From: JAPUDQ01 sp049644865
GTDB lineage: Bacteria; Patescibacteriota; Saccharimonadia; Saccharimonadales; Saccharimonadaceae
Assembly: GCA_049644865.1 (NCBI GenBank)
Contig: JBARSV010000005.1
Span: forward strand, 1-62,961
Direction of reading: 5' to 3'
DNA: 62,961 bases
The notes under the pieces: generated by a model
Told to the model about the DNA's origin: nothing
Seen by the model: only the letters and a program-made list of their open reading frames with translations
The model's database searches: none
In this document: positions 34,534-42,886 of the stretch, in pieces
Layout of the letters: each line of letters begins with the position of its first letter
Position numbering within the stretch: the first letter of the stretch is position 1
Program-made: the position numbers and the translations under genes

Positions 34534-35523
34534 CTACAGTGCCGGCGCCTCAGGCAGTGCGGTCGAATTAATGCTCTTTTGCAGGCCTTCGGCGGTCGTG
34601 TTCAGCGCATCGAGCTCGGCCTTTTTCTGGTTGTATACGTCAATATTGGCATTGATTGCCAAGCGGTCGGCCTGGAGCTTTTCTTGCCGAGCCAGCAATC
34701 GGTCACGCTCGGTGTTGAACGCCGCTTGACTGGTGAAGCCACCACTACGAGCACGGGCGTTGAAATTGTTGATGTCGGCTTGCAAGGTCGCCAGGGCTTT
34801 CGTGTAGACGTCCGACGCCGCGCTCACTTGGTCAGCCAAGCGATTGAGCTCATCGATGAGTGAGGTTTGTTTGGCTTCGATTTCGTTGAACACAGTTTCA
34901 TACTTATTGCTGAGTGCCACCAAGGCTGCGCGATCCGTAAAATACTGTTTGTAGTAGGTTTCGAGCTCCGATGACAAATTGTCTATCTCAGAACCAAGTA
35001 TTGAGTGCAGTTCATTGAGACGCTCGCCCGGTTCAGTCTGGTCATAAAGCGCCAGACGATCACGTAGTTTTTGGTCGGTGATACGTTCGGCTTGTTGGCT
35101 GATAAGCGCATCAACGCGAGTTTTTTCTGACGTACTGAGACGGTCGTAGGCGGCATGCAGCATCTCATGGGCGGCCGTCACTTCTTTGATACCATCGAGC
35201 CGCTGGTCGGTGATGTCGAAGACAAATATCTGACGATTGACATAGCAGCCCAAAATAGCGGTTTTTTCGACGAGCCGACGGCATTGTCGGTTGAACTCCG
35301 CTCGGTCGCTGATCTGCGGCCGCGATGCATAAAACAAAAACCTACCCGTGTCGTTAAACGACGCGCGATTGGCGATAGCCGTGATGTCACTTGATGGTTT
35401 GTATTGCCAGACAGTCAGCTGATCGATAACAAATTGGCGATTGAGCAACACCCAGACAGCTCCAGCAAGTAGCACTAACAAGATGCCGAGACGGACAAAA
35501 CTATGGCGTGACTTTGGCGGCAC
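34534..35523 (-). CDS. Membrane-anchored HExxH putative metallopeptidase with coiled coil
   Basis: The 329-residue protein has an N-terminal membrane helix (LGILLVLLAGAVWVLL, about 12-27). A domain with two conserved-looking cysteines follows. The zinc motif TAAHEMLHAAYDRL is at about residue 118. After that a long charged coiled coil (about 170-310) is predicted. HExxH is the zinc-binding motif of many metallopeptidases, but no other family signature is recognised. The GTG start at 35523 follows a CGGAG site and overlaps the clpC end by 23 bases. It takes the place in the clpC-radA cluster where firmicutes have other genes. Confidence 0.72.
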   Translation of the reverse strand: MPPKSRHSFVRLGILLVLLAGAVWVLLNRQFVIDQLTVWQYKPSSDITAIANRASFNDTGRFLFYASRPQISDRAEFNRQCRRLVEKTAILGCYVNRQIFVFDITDQRLDGIKEVTAAHEMLHAAYDRLSTSEKTRVDALISQQAERITDQKLRDRLALYDQTEPGERLNELHSILGSEIDNLSSELETYYKQYFTDRAALVALSNKYETVFNEIEAKQTSLIDELNRLADQVSAASDVYTKALATLQADINNFNARARSGGFTSQAAFNTERDRLLARQEKLQADRLAINANIDVYNQKKAELDALNTTAEGLQKSINSTALPEAPAL

Positions 35524-38005
35524 GTGACTCCGTTTCTTCGATATGTGACACTATTATCTCACCTTTTTTACCGTCGATGCGGACAATCGTACCTTTTTGG
35601 TAGCTCCCCGCTATCAGCCCCTCAGCGATGGGGTGTTCGATCTCGTTTTGCAGTGTACGGCGCAGCGGCCGTACACCGTGATGAGCGTTATAGCCCTTGT
35701 CCATCAAGACCTTCTTGGCTTTCGGTGTGATAACGAGCCCGATGCCTTTGCGGCTCAGACGTTTTTGTAATTCACCGATCTGCAGGTCAAAAATCTTACT
35801 AACTTCACCTCGACTAAGCGCATGGAAGACGATGATATCGTCAAACCGGTTGATAAGCTCAGGCCGCATCATACCTTCGAGTGATTTTTTGGCAGCCGAC
35901 TCGTTGCGCTCGTGAACAACTGCGAGATCGTCGCGGTCTCGGCTGGTTCGCGCCTCGAAGCCCATCTCGGCCTCGCGGTACATGGCTTCGCTGCCGAGGT
36001 TGCTGGTCAATATAACAATAGTGTTGCTAAAATCAACTTTGCGCCCCTTGGCATCGGTCAACGTGCCATCTTCGAGTAACTGGAGTAGTAACTGGAAGAC
36101 ATCACGATGGGCTTTTTCGATCTCATCGAACAGCACCACACTGTAGGGTTGGCGGCGAATCTTGTCGGTCAGTTGGCCGCCGTCTTCGTAGCCGACGTAG
36201 CCAGCTGGTGCGCCGACGAGGCGACTCGTGGTGTGATGTTCACGAAATTCACTCATGTCGATCTTGATCAGCGCGTCGTCGCTGCCGAAGACTTCACGGG
36301 CAAGCACGCGGGCTAACTCAGTCTTACCGACTCCGGTCGGACCCATAAAGATAAACGATCCTATTGGGCGTGTACCGCTGGTGATGCCGCTACGAGCACG
36401 GCGAATCGCTTTTGCAACTTTACTGACAGCTTCATGTTGGCCAATGATCGATTTACTGAGATGGTTTTCAAGCTTGGAAAGCAGCGTCATCTCTGAGCGC
36501 TTGAGTTGACGCACCGGTATGCCGGTCATGGTGGCAACCGCTTCGGCGATGACATCACTTGTCAGGCGCGACGAGGCCGCAGTCTTCGAAGCTTTGGCGA
36601 GTTCATCGAGCTTTTCGCGCAAACGACTCATACGCATCTTGTACAACGCGGCGCGTTCGTAGTCCTCAGCCGTGGCGGCTTCTTCCATCTTCTCCTCTAG
36701 GTGACGAATCTCACGGTTGAGCTCGCGACTTTTACCTGGTTTTTGACCTTGCTTGACCCGTACCAGCGCGGCCGCTTCGTCGATGACATCGAGGGCTTTG
36801 TCGGGCATGTGCCGTTCAGATACGTAGCGATCGGCCATGTAGACAGCATCTTCGACGACTTCGTCGCTCATGGTCACGCCGTGATAGGTCTCGTAGTGTG
36901 AACGCAAGCCGCGAACAATCGCCACCGTGTCAGTATAACTTGGCTCGGGTACCATGACTGGTTGCAAGCGGCGCTCGAGCGCGGCGTCTTTTTCGATGTG
37001 TTTGCGGTATTCGTCGAGCGTCGTAGCGCCGATCATGCGCACCTGACCACGTGCTAGGGCAGGTTTGAGCATATTGGCGGCGTCCATACTGCCCTCGGCT
37101 GAGCCCGCGCCGACGAGCAGATGCATCTCGTCGATAAAGGCAATCGCATTTTTGTCGGCTGCCAGCTCGTCGATAACTTTTTTGAGACGTTCTTCGAATT
37201 CACCGCGATATTTGGTACCGGCAACCATACCGGGCAGGTCGATCAAGATGATGCGTTTGTCGCAAAGGTGTTCAGGTACGTCCTCAGCCGCGATACGCTG
37301 CGCTAATCCCTCGACGATGGCTGTCTTACCCACACCAGGGTCGCCGATGAGGATAGGATTGTTTTTGGTGCGGCGACTCAGGATGGTAATCATGCGGGTG
37401 ATCTGCTGATCGCGCCCAATGACCGGGTCGAGCTTGCCCTCACGGGCCAGATGCGTCAGGTCAGAACCAAATTTACTGAGAGCCGGTTGGCGGCTACGCT
37501 GTGACTTGGTATTGGGCGTGCCCTGCATGGCTTCACCACTTTCTTGTTGGCGATTGAGATAACTCTCGATCTCGCCCAGTAGCTCGTCGACATTGACATG
37601 CATGTCGCGCAGTAGTACCGTCGCACGGGCATTTTTTTGGCTCAATATACTAAAGAGTATGTGCTCGGTGCCGCAAAAATCCTGCCGAAATTCCTGAGCA
37701 ACATCCCAGCTCATACGCAGCGTCAGCTTGGCTGTTTCACTCAGCCCCTTGGCCCCGACACTGACCACCAGCGCCCGCGGGGTAAGGTTGAGCGACGCCT
37801 GGGCTCGCTCGAGTGTCACGCCTGCGTCAGCCAGCAATTTCGCCCCGACCGATGTCTCCTGCGCGAGTACGCCGAGCAGCAAATGCTCAGTCCCGATGTA
37901 CGAGCTACCCAGGCTCCGCGCCGTCAACTCGGCATGTTGCAAGCTGCCGCGCGCGTTGTCGGTCAAGTGATCGATAAAATCTGCAAAATTTTCTGGCATT
38001 GTCAT
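35501..38005 (-). CDS. clpC: ATP-dependent Clp protease ATP-binding subunit ClpC
   Basis: ClpC unfolds proteins and feeds them to ClpP. The 834-residue protein has two N-terminal Clp repeats (to about 150) and two AAA+ modules with Walker A GDPGVGKT (221-228) and GPTGVGKT (about 550). The UVR-like middle segment EEKMEEAATAEDYERAALYK typical of ClpC lies between them. A second ATG two codons in (37999) has better GAGGG spacing and may be the true start. CIRCE overlaps the promoter, so it should share HrcA control with clpP. No CtsR-type site was seen. Confidence 0.95.
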   Translation of the reverse strand: MTMPENFADFIDHLTDNARGSLQHAELTARSLGSSYIGTEHLLLGVLAQETSVGAKLLADAGVTLERAQASLNLTPRALVVSVGAKGLSETAKLTLRMSWDVAQEFRQDFCGTEHILFSILSQKNARATVLLRDMHVNVDELLGEIESYLNRQQESGEAMQGTPNTKSQRSRQPALSKFGSDLTHLAREGKLDPVIGRDQQITRMITILSRRTKNNPILIGDPGVGKTAIVEGLAQRIAAEDVPEHLCDKRIILIDLPGMVAGTKYRGEFEERLKKVIDELAADKNAIAFIDEMHLLVGAGSAEGSMDAANMLKPALARGQVRMIGATTLDEYRKHIEKDAALERRLQPVMVPEPSYTDTVAIVRGLRSHYETYHGVTMSDEVVEDAVYMADRYVSERHMPDKALDVIDEAAALVRVKQGQKPGKSRELNREIRHLEEKMEEAATAEDYERAALYKMRMSRLREKLDELAKASKTAASSRLTSDVIAEAVATMTGIPVRQLKRSEMTLLSKLENHLSKSIIGQHEAVSKVAKAIRRARSGITSGTRPIGSFIFMGPTGVGKTELARVLAREVFGSDDALIKIDMSEFREHHTTSRLVGAPAGYVGYEDGGQLTDKIRRQPYSVVLFDEIEKAHRDVFQLLLQLLEDGTLTDAKGRKVDFSNTIVILTSNLGSEAMYREAEMGFEARTSRDRDDLAVVHERNESAAKKSLEGMMRPELINRFDDIIVFHALSRGEVSKIFDLQIGELQKRLSRKGIGLVITPKAKKVLMDKGYNAHHGVRPLRRTLQNEIEHPIAEGLIAGSYQKGTIVRIDGKKGEIIVSHIEETESRAAKVTP

Positions 38006-38058
38006 TTCCCTCGTCGAGCTTGTGGCCTGATTTTCGTCGCATGCTCGTTACATATACC

Positions 38059-38097
38059 AGTATAACAAAACTAGCACTCGTCATGCAAGAGTGCTAA
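38059..38097 (-). promoter_or_regulatory. CIRCE/HrcA-controlled promoter of clpC
   Basis: CIRCE lies at 38071-38097 with one mismatch (CTAGCACTC-N9-GAGTGCTAA). On the minus strand TTGCAT (38083-38088) inside the CIRCE spacer and TATACT (38059-38064) are 18 bases apart. The arrangement matches the clpP promoter. Confidence 0.9.
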
Positions 38098-38113
38098 ATT
38101 GTATCTGTGAGTA

Positions 38114-38144
38114 TTGACAGAATATATATTTGTGATATCATAAT
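38114..38144 (+). promoter_or_regulatory. Promoter of the G+C-rich gene at 38.2 kb
   Basis: TTGACA (38114-38119) and CATAAT (38139-38144) are 19 bases apart. It is back-to-back with the clpC promoter and CIRCE, which therefore could affect both. Confidence 0.5.
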
Positions 38145-38203
38145 AGTGTCTTCCCAAATGGCAAGATATCTGGAGATCCAGATCGATTGCACGGAGGTGC
38201 AAA

Positions 38204-38674
38204 TTGTCAGTGTACGTGAGCAAGCGGGTGGCAGAGTTCGCCATTGACCTTGTCCAGCCATCAATCGAACAGACTCTCCGGTGTGCAGCCAAACGTAATG
38301 CAGGTTGCATCAGGGTCTCGACACGACGAAGCGACGGCTCTTGGGTGATCCTGGCCCAGCGCATCTTCGGCCAGCCGCGTGAGGCATGGGAGCATGACTA
38401 CGAGGGTCATGCAACCGCCAAGGAGCGGATGAGCCAGCGGACGGGATTGGGTAGCCGAGAGGTGCAGTGCTTGCACCCCGAGGCGATCATGCCAGGCGAC
38501 ACGGTGTACTTCGGCAGCGTGGTCAGCGCAGATGGCAACATCGTGGTGGCCTACTCCGGTGTCGAAGCGTTCTTCGATGAGATGTTCGCCAAGTGGACGC
38601 TTGCGGCCATTTTGGCTCTCATCGAGCAAAAGCTCGAGGAGCAGCGCGCAACACAGGCTGCGTTCTTCAGCTGA
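38204..38674 (+). CDS. Hypothetical protein, G+C-rich orphan
   Basis: I do not recognise this 156-residue protein. The TTG at 38204 is taken as start because GGAGG lies 6 bases before it. It looks folded and soluble, with a central beta-rich part (CIRVSTRRSDGSWVILAQ) and a C-terminal helix (WTLAAILALIEQKLEEQ). The SGVEAFFDEMFAKW stretch is faintly like GlcG/HbpS proteins, but I would not rely on that. It has its own promoter and hairpin and is convergent with nusA. Codon use is richer in G and C than its neighbours. Confidence 0.6.
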   Translation: MSVYVSKRVAEFAIDLVQPSIEQTLRCAAKRNAGCIRVSTRRSDGSWVILAQRIFGQPREAWEHDYEGHATAKERMSQRTGLGSREVQCLHPEAIMPGDTVYFGSVVSADGNIVVAYSGVEAFFDEMFAKWTLAAILALIEQKLEEQRATQAAFFS

Positions 38675-38689
38675 CATCGCCAGAGGAAA

Positions 38690-38720
38690 GCCCAGAAAGA
38701 CACTGATGATCTTTCTGGGC
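38690..38720 (+). terminator. Hairpin after the G+C-rich gene
   Basis: GCCCAGAAAG and CTTTCTGGGC form a perfect 10-bp stem around an 11-base loop. No T run follows. Confidence 0.65.
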
Positions 38721-38834
38721 AAGGGACATAAGCTCCGAACACGTATCGGAAAGTCAAAGTTAGTAGGTTTTCACTAACAAAATGGTGTAATACGTAAGTA
38801 GGAGCTTAAATTAACTCAGAGAATGTTGTATTTT

Positions 38835-38869
38835 ATAAAACTACCCGCTAGATCGGCGGGTAGTTTTAT
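38835..38869. terminator. Bidirectional terminator of nusA
   Basis: ATAAAACTACCCGC and GCGGGTAGTTTTAT form a 14-bp stem around a 7-base loop, with A/T runs on both sides. It ends the nusA transcript and protects it from the convergent gene. Confidence 0.88.
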
Positions 38870-38886
38870 ATGTTTATGCGATTTTT

Positions 38887-38921
38887 TCTACAATCTAAAA
38901 TCCATAATCTAAAATCTACTC
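38887..38921. repeat. Heptamer repeat tract (TCTAAAA type)
   Basis: Five units in register: TCTACAA, TCTAAAA, TCCATAA, TCTAAAA, TCTACTC. It includes the nusA stop codon. Confidence 0.78.
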
Positions 38922-40073
38922 TTGCGCTTCGGTTGTCTCCTCAATCGCACTAAACAAATCATCCTCTATATTCTTGCGGGGTTTTTTGTCGGCTTTTGGT
39001 GCGGCGACGGCGACCGGGGTGGTGCTGCCAGCTGGGGTGATGTCGAGTTCGTAACCAGTTAGTTTGCTAGCCAGACGGACGTTCTGGCCGCCGCGACCGA
39101 TAGCGATTGACTGCTGATCTTCGTTGACAAAGACACGTGCGCGCTTGTCTTTGGCGCCGTCTTCGATCTCGATCTTGGCGATCTCAGCTGGGCTGAGAGC
39201 GTTGGCGATGAAGTTTTTGGTGTCGGCATCGTAGGTGATGATGTCGATTTTTTCCTGTTCGCCGATCTCGTTCATGACGGCATTGACGCGCGTCCCATGA
39301 CCACCGACAAAGGTACCGACGGGGTCGACACCAGGTACCGTGCTAGCAACGGCCAGTTTGGTACGTTTGCCAGCTTCACGAGCGATCGCCCGTATCTCGA
39401 CTGCGCCAGTCTCCATCTCCGGGACTTCTTGGCGGAAAAGATACTCGACAAAGGCTTCGTTGGCACGAGTCAAGATAAGCTGTGGGCCACGATTGTCGCG
39501 CTCAACATCTTTTAAGAACACTTTGATACGTGAACCGATAGAGTAGTATTCACCGGGGATTTGCTCACTCTGCGGTAGTATACCGACAGTTTTACCCATC
39601 TCGATACGAACTACGCGCGGCTCGACTCGTTGGACGGTGCCCACCAGTACTGTGCCGATCTTGTCGGCAAATTCTTCCATGACGACTTCACGCTCGGCTT
39701 CGCGGAGTTTTTGCAGCACGACTTGTTTGGCGGTCTGGGCGGCGACGCGGCCAAAACCAGTCGCTTCGTGTTTCTCCTCGACGACATCGCCGACTTTTGC
39801 ACCCTTCTTGAGTTTCTGAGCATCGGCTTCAGTCAACTCGGTCGCTGGATTTTCAACTTCTTCGACAACCTGATACATGACGTAGACAGTGGCCGTTCCT
39901 TTGACGGTGTTGAGCTCAGCACGCACGTCTTGATCACGGTCGCCATTGTCACGGCGCCAGGCTGCCGCAATTGCTTGCTGCACGACATCCATGACCGTCT
40001 CTTCGGGGAGGTTTTTCTCCTCGGCAATCGTGGTGATGGCCAGGACAAGTTGTTTGACATTGAGATCTTGCAT
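38916..40073 (-). CDS. nusA: Transcription termination/antitermination protein NusA
   Basis: NusA binds RNA polymerase and RNA to modulate pausing and termination. The 385-residue protein has the N-terminal polymerase-binding domain (1-130). An S1 domain follows (about 135-200, VGTVQRVEPRVVRIEMGKTVG), then KH1 and KH2 domains with HGTRVNAVMNEIG and IAIGRGGQNVRLA. It lacks the acidic repeats of enterobacteria, as in many bacteria. An AAAGGA site precedes the ATG. The promoter at 40301-40330 leaves a leader of about 220 nt. RimP, a common neighbour, is absent. Confidence 0.95.
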   Translation of the reverse strand: MQDLNVKQLVLAITTIAEEKNLPEETVMDVVQQAIAAAWRRDNGDRDQDVRAELNTVKGTATVYVMYQVVEEVENPATELTEADAQKLKKGAKVGDVVEEKHEATGFGRVAAQTAKQVVLQKLREAEREVVMEEFADKIGTVLVGTVQRVEPRVVRIEMGKTVGILPQSEQIPGEYYSIGSRIKVFLKDVERDNRGPQLILTRANEAFVEYLFRQEVPEMETGAVEIRAIAREAGKRTKLAVASTVPGVDPVGTFVGGHGTRVNAVMNEIGEQEKIDIITYDADTKNFIANALSPAEIAKIEIEDGAKDKRARVFVNEDQQSIAIGRGGQNVRLASKLTGYELDITPAGSTTPVAVAAPKADKKPRKNIEDDLFSAIEETTEAQE

Positions 40074-40300
40074 AGTATTCCTTTCGGTTATTTTCTATTA
40101 AAGAATCCGACCTCGGACTGTATCTAGTACAACTTCCTGAGTAACAGTAGCGAGATACTTCGAGCGAAAACGGCGTGAGACTTTGAGGAGTAACCAAAGT
40201 TACTTCAAGAAGTTAAACGACGTTTGCAGCCGAAGTAGCTGCTAGTAGTACCAGAAAGTTGTGCTAGGTGCAGGCCTATGGCCGGATATGTACACGGTCT
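40074..40300 (-). promoter_or_regulatory. Long structured leader of nusA
   Basis: The minus-strand leader has several short perfect hairpins: AGTAAC-TTTG-GTTACT (40187-40202), GCAGC-tacttcg-GCTGC (40226-40242) and ACTTC-tt-GAAGT near 40203-40214. No gene is seen. The leader may be a cis-regulatory RNA. Confidence 0.4.
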
Positions 40301-40330
40301 ACTATACACGAGAGACGACACGTAGGTCAA
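40301..40330 (-). promoter_or_regulatory. Promoter of nusA
   Basis: On the minus strand TTGACC (40325-40330) and TATAGT (40301-40306) are 18 bases apart. Confidence 0.72.
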
Positions 40331-40525
40331 GCCGCTGATTATGTGCACTGTTCGAGGAGTATTAGGTTGGCTCGATTACAAAAGCTTAACGAACATAGCA
40401 TGCATGAGGCATGAAATACCTACAGCGGAAACGCTCATTTTACGTTCTCGCCGCAACTTACTCTCTGATAGATTATTGTACCCCTGATAATAGCTAGCTC
40501 AAAACATTATAACAGCATATGCCTA
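40331..40525. other. Unassigned intergenic region with possible divergent promoter
   Basis: No gene is seen. On the minus strand TGT-TATAAT (-10 at 40507-40512) is an extended -10 box that would transcribe 40500 down toward nusA. A small RNA of up to 170 nt between the two minus-strand promoters is possible. I see no tmRNA, RNase P or SRP signature. Confidence 0.3.
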
Positions 40526-40554
40526 TTAACAAAGCAATTTTAATATGATATAAT
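40526..40554 (+). promoter_or_regulatory. Promoter of the 40.6-kb gene
   Basis: TTAACA (40526-40531) and TGA-TATAAT (-10 at 40549-40554) are 17 bases apart. The ATG is 9 bases after the -10 box, so the leader would be only 2-3 nt. Confidence 0.82.
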
Positions 40555-40563
40555 ATAGATATT

Positions 40564-41379
40564 ATGTCAAACAACAGCTCGGATCGGCCATCTTTGCCAA
40601 CCCTACGCCCAGAATTCAGACGTGCAGGTGAATTTTTCATCGGGACGATCGTAGGTTTTCTGGGTGCTAAAGCCATCCGTTCGCTTTATGCTCCAAATGA
40701 CGGAAGTGATACTCCTCTGAAAAATAGCGATGAAGATGAAGATACGCCTGAAATTCTCAATACGACAGCCCCATTACACCTAAGGGAAATGCTTACGCAC
40801 CAATCTGAATCGTTTATGAACGGTATGTTTGTGAAGAATACTTCCCTAAATGATGAGGAAAGAGCAAGGATATTGGTCTTGGTGAAATCGCTTCAAACCG
40901 TACGAGAAAGGTTCTTGATCCTTAATGTGTATATGCCTGAGATTAATACTATGAATCTCGGTGAGGGAGATTACGGGCAGATAGATAAGCAGCTGGAAGA
41001 ACTCCGTATACTACTAGCGTCGCAAGGATTTAGTGTTGATTCGACACTGTCTGAATCTCTGATGAACGTAACAGATCCAGAAGACAATTGGAACGCAACC
41101 GTCGGTTTTATTAATTCAGCTCGTATGAGGATAACTTCGTCTGGACAAGGGATGACGCTGCCTCCCGATATTTCGAGTATCGATATTTTTCGAAGAGATA
41201 TCTTTGAAATTCATGAAGTTGAAGCGTTGCTAAGAAATACACGAACTGCGCAAATTGTCGAAGGTCCACGCAAGAAAAAAATTACTACCGCCCTACTCGA
41301 TCCCAGTGACTCATCTGCAGAGATGCGTTACTCTGTTATATATGCAGTTGTACGTCGAAAAGACGAATGTGAGCAGTAA
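40564..41379 (+). CDS. Hypothetical protein
   Basis: I do not recognise this 271-residue protein. Residues 20-38 (EFFIGTIVGFLGAKAIRSLY) are mildly hydrophobic and could be a membrane or amphipathic helix. An acidic linker (NSDEDEDTPE) follows, then a mostly helical soluble part. It has a strong promoter and an almost leaderless start with no ribosome site. It ends 19 bases before folA, so it may head that operon or be expressed alone. Confidence 0.6.
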   Translation: MSNNSSDRPSLPTLRPEFRRAGEFFIGTIVGFLGAKAIRSLYAPNDGSDTPLKNSDEDEDTPEILNTTAPLHLREMLTHQSESFMNGMFVKNTSLNDEERARILVLVKSLQTVRERFLILNVYMPEINTMNLGEGDYGQIDKQLEELRILLASQGFSVDSTLSESLMNVTDPEDNWNATVGFINSARMRITSSGQGMTLPPDISSIDIFRRDIFEIHEVEALLRNTRTAQIVEGPRKKKITTALLDPSDSSAEMRYSVIYAVVRRKDECEQ

Positions 41380-41398
41380 GATTTGATATCATAACAAT

Positions 41399-41884
41399 AT
41401 GATTTCTCTCATAGTCGCCAAAAGTGATAATGATGTCATAGGTTCACATGATGGACTACCCTGGTATTTACCAGCTGATTTGAGGCATTTTAAGCAACTG
41501 ACGACTGGTCATACGGTTGTTATGGGACGAAAGACGTTTGATTCTATCATATCGCGACTTGGCCACCCTCTCCCTGAGCGACGGAGCATCGTTGTCACAC
41601 GAGACGTTGAGTTTACTTACGATGATGTCGAGGTTATTCATGATGTGGCATCGATACGTAAACTTGCCGACCGCGTATTTGTCATCGGTGGCGGCGAGAT
41701 CTATCGACAGACCATCGACCATGCCGACGTGCTCTATGTCACCGAGGTGCACGCCGACATCGATGGTGATGTCACCTTCCCGACTATCGACGCGCAAGTT
41801 TGGCGTGAAACATCGCGTGAACCGCATGTAAGAGATGATAAAAATCAGTACGATTATGACTTCGTAACCTATGAGCGGCGCTAG
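41399..41884 (+). CDS. folA: Dihydrofolate reductase
   Basis: DHFR regenerates tetrahydrofolate with NADPH, needed after thymidylate synthase. The 161-residue protein has MISLIVAKSDNDVIG, the LPWYLPADLRHFK active-site helix (with Asp) and VVMGRKTFDS. VIGGGEIY and a C-terminal DYDFVTYERR complete the match. Length is normal. Its end overlaps the next gene by 14 bases, tying it to an operon that also holds dCMP deaminase and thyA, which supports the dTMP pathway. Confidence 0.96.
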   Translation: MISLIVAKSDNDVIGSHDGLPWYLPADLRHFKQLTTGHTVVMGRKTFDSIISRLGHPLPERRSIVVTRDVEFTYDDVEVIHDVASIRKLADRVFVIGGGEIYRQTIDHADVLYVTEVHADIDGDVTFPTIDAQVWRETSREPHVRDDKNQYDYDFVTYERR

Positions 41885-42869
41885 TCTGCCCAAAGACTTG
41901 CTCGCTCGGATACTTGAGAGCTACGGTATACCGTCGTTCCAGCTCAGATCGGTTCGCGGCGGGTATCGTAATATCTCGCATCATGTATCGTCACGTGTCG
42001 GCGAGGTCAATGTCATGTTGTTGAAACATGAACCCTGTATCGTAGAGCGAATTGATCACGTCGATGCACTGGCGGAGCACGTCTGGCGCGCAGGCGTGCC
42101 GGTGCGTACTCGCTATGACAAACGCATCATGCGACTGCATGGTCGCAGCGATCGGTATATAGTGCTGTACCATTACCTGAGTGGAGAGACAATTCCATGG
42201 GAAGCCTACACGATGAAACATATCAAATTGTTGGGTTGGGCGCTGGCCGAATTTCACCACGCAGCGCAAAGCTACACTGGAGAATTACCCTCGGTTATCA
42301 AGGAATATCGAACGCTTGCGACGCGAATGATGGGGTATTTTGTACGTGATGATGTCAGGACTGCAGTTGCAGATAAGTGTCATCTTATGATCGATACAGC
42401 CGTCGTCGATTCATTTTTGAAGCTAGTTGATGCTTGCACAGACCTACCCGACCAGCAGGCGCTACACATGGACTTTGTTCGCGGCAATATACTGTTTGGC
42501 GACGGGTCTGATTCACGCTTTCGCATCGGCGATATCGCTCTCACTGGCATCATTGACCTCGAAAAAGCAGCTCACGGGCCGCTGATTTTTGATATTGCAC
42601 GGACGCTCGCATTTTTGTACGTTGATACCATAAAATCTGCCGACAAGGTATACAAATACTTTATGCACTCAGGCTACATCAAGCGCGGCAAAGGACGTAG
42701 TGACGACGTGTCGCTGTCACTTCTCGACGACCTAGTCACGTTGATGCTCAGTTACGATCTCTACAAATTTATGCGCGACAACCCCTACGAATCACTAGTC
42801 CACAACCATCATTTTCGCCGCACTCGCGATATCTTGATCGAGCGAAAAGTGCTATACTATACGCATTAA
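41871..42869 (+). CDS. Aminoglycoside-phosphotransferase-fold kinase (small-molecule kinase)
   Basis: The 332-residue protein has the APH/choline-kinase catalytic loop HMDFVRGNILF and the metal motif GIIDLEKAAHGPLIFDIA. The family phosphorylates small hydroxylated molecules such as choline, homoserine or sugars. Here it overlaps folA and is followed by a nucleotidyltransferase, suggesting a kinase-then-nucleotidyl route to an activated sugar or alcohol. An antibiotic-resistance role is not indicated. Confidence 0.8.
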   Translation: MSGASLPKDLLARILESYGIPSFQLRSVRGGYRNISHHVSSRVGEVNVMLLKHEPCIVERIDHVDALAEHVWRAGVPVRTRYDKRIMRLHGRSDRYIVLYHYLSGETIPWEAYTMKHIKLLGWALAEFHHAAQSYTGELPSVIKEYRTLATRMMGYFVRDDVRTAVADKCHLMIDTAVVDSFLKLVDACTDLPDQQALHMDFVRGNILFGDGSDSRFRIGDIALTGIIDLEKAAHGPLIFDIARTLAFLYVDTIKSADKVYKYFMHSGYIKRGKGRSDDVSLSLLDDLVTLMLSYDLYKFMRDNPYESLVHNHHFRRTRDILIERKVLYYTH

Positions 42870-42886
42870 TTGTGAGGGAGCAATAT

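Noticed and set aside
40074..40525. tmRNA or RNase P RNA upstream of nusA
   Set aside because: No tRNA-like ends, tag frame or conserved P4/CRI sequences could be found by eye.
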